Assembly: GCA_910592005.1 (NCBI GenBank)
Contig: CAJVPP010001435.1
Coordinates: 1-20,016 of the forward strand
Origin: Funneliformis mosseae
Taxonomy: Eukaryota; Glomeromycota; Glomeromycetes; Glomerales; Glomeraceae
Direction: 5' to 3'
Length of the DNA: 20,016 nt
A program made the position numbers and the translations under genes. Below the pieces are notes generated by a model. It saw nothing but the letters and a program-made list of their open reading frames with translations. It was not told where the DNA came from and did no database searches. Position 1 is the first letter of the stretch. Each line of letters opens with the position of its first letter. Positions 19,481 through 20,016 of the stretch are shown here, piece after piece.

Positions 19481-20016
19481 TTAAAATATAAAATAGAAAA
19501 GGTATAAATATAAACTCTTTATAAATTAGAAAAATAGCTGATTGCTATTTAGATACTCTTTTTATAAAAGATAACATAACACTATTCTCTGATTTCATAT
19601 ATTTCTTATGTTTATTTCTTTTGTATATTTATTATTTCTTTATTATATAATTCTTATTTTAATAAAATATTTCTTTTTCTCTTACTGTAAAACTCTTTAT
19701 AACTATTATAAAAGCTTATTTTATAATTAAAATTGCTTACATTTAGTAAATTTAATAAACTTATAATAAAACTAATTAAAAGATAACTAAGTTTATCTCA
19801 AAATATTTTAATTTTACTACATAAACTTAAAAACTAATTCTTTAATACTACATCTAATAGTCATAATTTGAAAGATTACACATTAATAATACATATTTAC
19901 ACTATTTATTATCTCTTAAAGCAGGTATAAATTGGCTATAAAGTATTATAGAAAAGTTATAATATTTTAATATCTAGTGATTATAAAAAGATGAAATAAA
20001 TTTTATTAAATTTATC
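19481..20016. other. AT-rich stretch to the window end, nothing recognised
   Basis: Mostly A/T homopolymer-like DNA. No protein-like frame, repeat pair or RNA gene was seen. Confidence 0.6.

Overview
The window looks like nuclear DNA of an arbuscular mycorrhizal fungus (Glomeromycotina, most likely Rhizophagus or a close relative). The reasons are the very high A+T content, short AT-rich GT-AG introns of 60-90 nt, TTAGGG-type repeats, and decayed transposon families (hAT, a DUF6570/Helitron-like/PIF1 protein, a tyrosine-recombinase-like protein) whose protein style I know from Rhizophagus. The species call is inference; no marker gene is present.

Only one gene is intact. UGP1 (UTP-glucose-1-phosphate uridylyltransferase) lies on the minus strand at 13198-11224 in seven exons and encodes 504 residues. 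It makes UDP-glucose for cell wall glucans, glycogen, trehalose and glycosylation. It is a conserved island with about 11 kb of transposon debris on its left and about 7 kb on its right.

Left part (1-7874): two copies of one hAT family point tail to tail. The left copy (1-727, plus strand) is cut by the window edge. The right copy (4509-7874, minus strand) spans both ends. Between them, at 728-4508, is a broken minus-strand gene with DUF6570, Helitron-like HUH and PIF1 helicase regions. The helicase stops abruptly at the left hAT end, so the hAT copy probably inserted into it.

Middle (7875-11223): a foldback element with an 11-bp target duplication (8213-8715), then about 1.85 kb of badly decayed minus-strand coding sequence (8870-10720) that resembles a Crypton-type tyrosine recombinase.

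Right part (13.3-20.0 kb): a short coding relic, interstitial TTAGGG repeats beside a probable hAT end, a TAA-flanked miniature element, two convergent relic ORFs, a pogo/Tigger-like miniature element, another miniature element with long perfect inverted ends, three copies of a 0.85-kb decayed repeat, and a cluster of TTGCAACTAGTTGCAA palindromes.

Most premature stops in the decayed genes can be explained as TGG to TAG or CAA/CAG to TAA/TAG, which are C-to-T changes in a CpA context. This resembles the outcome of RIP or methyl-cytosine decay, while UGP1 is untouched. I found no tRNA, rRNA, CRISPR array or viral gene.
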